Shown here piece by piece: positions 6,030 to 7,523 of a DNA stretch of 7,523 bases (positions are counted from its first letter, which is position 1; the number at the start of each line of letters is the position of its first letter). A program made the position numbers and the translations under genes. The notes under the pieces were generated by a model. The model was not told the DNA's origin. It saw nothing but the letters and a program-made list of their open reading frames with translations, and made no database searches. This DNA is from Nitrosomonadales bacterium (GTDB lineage: Bacteria > Pseudomonadota > Gammaproteobacteria > Burkholderiales > SG8-41), in assembly GCA_009885185.1 (NCBI GenBank), contig VFLF01000600.1:1-7523 (forward strand). The letters are read 5' to 3'.

Positions 6030-7184
6030 ATGAGTAATAAGTTGGCTGGAATTTTCGCGGCGCTGTTGATGGCTCCGGCCGCCGTGTTCGCGGATTACAA
6101 ACTTAACCTCCAGACGCCTAATACCGCGCTGGGACACACCATTTACGACTTGCACTCGATTATCACGTGGATTTGCCTGGTGATTTTTATCGTGGTGTTC
6201 GGCTTCATGTTTTATGCGATCTTCAAGCATCGCAAATCGGTGGGGCACAAGGCGGCGAATTTTCATGAGCATCTGGGTGTCGAAATCGCCTGGACTATCG
6301 TCCCGTGTTTCATTTTGCTGGCGATGATGGTGCCGGCCACCAAGTCGCTGATTGAATTGCGCGACACGTCAGAGCCCGATATGACGATCAAGGCCACCGG
6401 CTATCAGTGGAAATGGGGCTACGATTACATCAAGGGCGAAGGCGAGGGCATCAGCTTCTTCAGCAGCTTGTCCACGCCGCGCGCGCAGATCGACGGCAAA
6501 ACGCCGGAAGATATCGCCGCGCGAAATGCCAACCCGAATTACCTGCTCGAAACCGATACGCATGTGGTGGTGCCGGCGGGCAAAAAAGTGCGCGTGCTGG
6601 TGACCGCCGCCGACGTAATACATGCGTGGTGGGTGCCGTCGCTGGCGGTCAAGCAGGACGCGGTACCGGGGTTTATTCGCGACACCTGGTTCAAAGCTGA
6701 AAAGCCCGGCATTTTCCGCGGCCAGTGCGCCGAGCTGTGCGGCAAGGACCACGGCTTCATGCCGATCGTGGTGGAAGTGAAATCCGCCACCGACTACAGC
6801 AAGTGGGTCGAAAGCCAAAAAGCCAATATGAAGAAAACCGCCGCCGTGGCCGCACCCGACAAGGAGTGGACGGCGGACGAGCTCAAGACGCACGGCGAAA
6901 AGGTCTATGCCTCCAACTGCGTGGCGTGCCACATGCCCACCGGCATGGGCAATCCGCCGACGTTCCCGGCGCTGTCGGGATCGAAGGTCGTGGGCGGGCC
7001 GAAAGACGCGCAGTTGGCGCTGCTGATAAACGGCAAGGCGGGTACCGCGATGGCATCGTTCAAGCATTTGTCGGACGCCGATCTCGCGGGCCTGATGACC
7101 TACACGCGCAACGCGTGGGCCAACAAGGGCGGCGATACGGTGATGCCGGCGGAAGTCAAGGCCGCGCGTTCGGCGGGTAAATAG
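6030..7184 (+). CDS. coxB: Cytochrome c oxidase subunit II with fused cytochrome c domain
   Basis: Subunit II of a haem-copper terminal oxidase takes electrons from cytochrome c at its CuA centre and passes them to subunit I. The protein has 384 residues. It shows a signal peptide (cleavage likely after AVFA, residue 21), two membrane helices at about 44-65 and 86-104 with the conserved E85 before helix 2, and a periplasmic cupredoxin domain. CuA ligands are complete: H198, C233, E235, C237, H241 and M244 (CAELCGKDHGFM). A C-terminal class I cytochrome c domain follows, with CVACH at 297-301 and a likely axial methionine at M341. This fused haem domain defines the caa3 type. A purine-rich site (GGGGGA) precedes ATG 6030. 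The neighbouring ctaD start supports a cox operon, whose upstream DUF2244 member is broken. Confidence 0.96.
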   Translation: MSNKLAGIFAALLMAPAAVFADYKLNLQTPNTALGHTIYDLHSIITWICLVIFIVVFGFMFYAIFKHRKSVGHKAANFHEHLGVEIAWTIVPCFILLAMMVPATKSLIELRDTSEPDMTIKATGYQWKWGYDYIKGEGEGISFFSSLSTPRAQIDGKTPEDIAARNANPNYLLETDTHVVVPAGKKVRVLVTAADVIHAWWVPSLAVKQDAVPGFIRDTWFKAEKPGIFRGQCAELCGKDHGFMPIVVEVKSATDYSKWVESQKANMKKTAAVAAPDKEWTADELKTHGEKVYASNCVACHMPTGMGNPPTFPALSGSKVVGGPKDAQLALLINGKAGTAMASFKHLSDADLAGLMTYTRNAWANKGGDTVMPAEVKAARSAGK

Positions 7185-7242
7185 ACTTTTTACTATAAGT
7201 ATCTGTTTTTAAACAATATTATTTGATAGAACCGGAGCCAAG

Positions 7243-7523
7243 ATGAGCACCGCTACCCACGACCACGCACACGACGGTCACACCCACGACGCGCACGATC
7301 ACAAGCCTTCCGGCATCATGCGTTGGGTAGGGTCGACCAACCACAAAGACATCGGCACCATGTATCTGTGGTTCAGTTTTACGATGTTCTTGGTCGGCGG
7401 CGTGATGGCATTGATTATCCGCGCCGAACTGTTCCAGCCCGGCTTGCAGATTGTGCGCCCGGAGTTTTTCAACTCGATGATCACGTACCACGGTCTGATC
7501 ATGGTGTTCGGCGCCATCATGCC
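7243..7523 (+). CDS. ctaD: Cytochrome c oxidase subunit I, N-terminal fragment
   Basis: This is the start of the catalytic subunit that holds haem a and the haem a3-CuB oxygen-reduction site. About 93 codons are visible before the window ends. The opening is histidine-rich (seven His in residues 6-20). It is followed by the family signature STNHKDIGTMYLWF, the first membrane helix, and TYHGLIMVFGAIM. In that last segment H83 should be the low-spin haem a ligand. GGAG five nt before ATG 7243 supports the start. The 58-bp gap after coxB is strikingly AT-rich compared with its surroundings; I see no convincing terminator or promoter in it. Co-transcription with coxB is likely. The CuB ligands and proton-channel residues lie beyond the window. 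Confidence 0.95.
   Translation, partial: MSTATHDHAHDGHTHDAHDHKPSGIMRWVGSTNHKDIGTMYLWFSFTMFLVGGVMALIIRAELFQPGLQIVRPEFFNSMITYHGLIMVFGAIM

Overview
The window looks like chromosomal housekeeping DNA from a GC-rich betaproteobacterium. The evidence is the biotin gene order bioB-bioF-bioH-bioC-bioD next to a divergent comF-trmL pair, the DUF2244-type gene just ahead of cytochrome c oxidase genes, and a subunit II carrying a fused cytochrome c domain. A Nitrosomonadales-like lineage is my best guess, but the sequence does not settle the order. I see no mobile element, CRISPR array, tRNA or rRNA.

Layout. Positions 1-784 lie on the minus strand and hold comF followed by the first 12 codons of trmL, which overlaps the comF end. 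Positions 722-880 form a compact divergent control region. It contains a perfect 19-bp palindrome (inside the comF 5' coding end), a good sigma70-like promoter pointing at bioB, and a leader of about 80 nt with no obvious biotin operator. Positions 881-5377 hold five tightly packed plus-strand biotin genes, with gaps or overlaps of +23, +1, -23 and -4 nt, so they are almost certainly one operon. Positions 5378-6029 hold a weak hairpin at the bioD stop, a possible promoter, and a DUF2244 membrane-protein gene interrupted by two in-frame stops. Positions 6030-7523 hold coxB (complete) and the start of ctaD/coxA, the catalytic core of an aa3/caa3-type oxidase.

How the genes work together. BioC methylates malonyl-ACP so that it can be elongated as a disguised fatty-acid primer. 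BioH removes the methyl group from pimeloyl-ACP methyl ester. BioF makes KAPA (7-keto-8-aminopelargonate), BioD makes dethiobiotin and BioB inserts sulfur. The aminotransferase BioA is not in the window and must be supplied elsewhere. CoxB and CtaD form the electron-entry and oxygen-reducing subunits of the terminal oxidase and have no evident functional link to biotin synthesis.

Most of the window is ordinary. The points worth a second look are the nonsense-interrupted DUF2244 gene, the unexplained 19-bp palindrome beside the bio promoter, an AT-rich island inside bioF that could hold an internal promoter, and a 7-bp tandem repeat at the start of bioD. I did not find a convincing new system.
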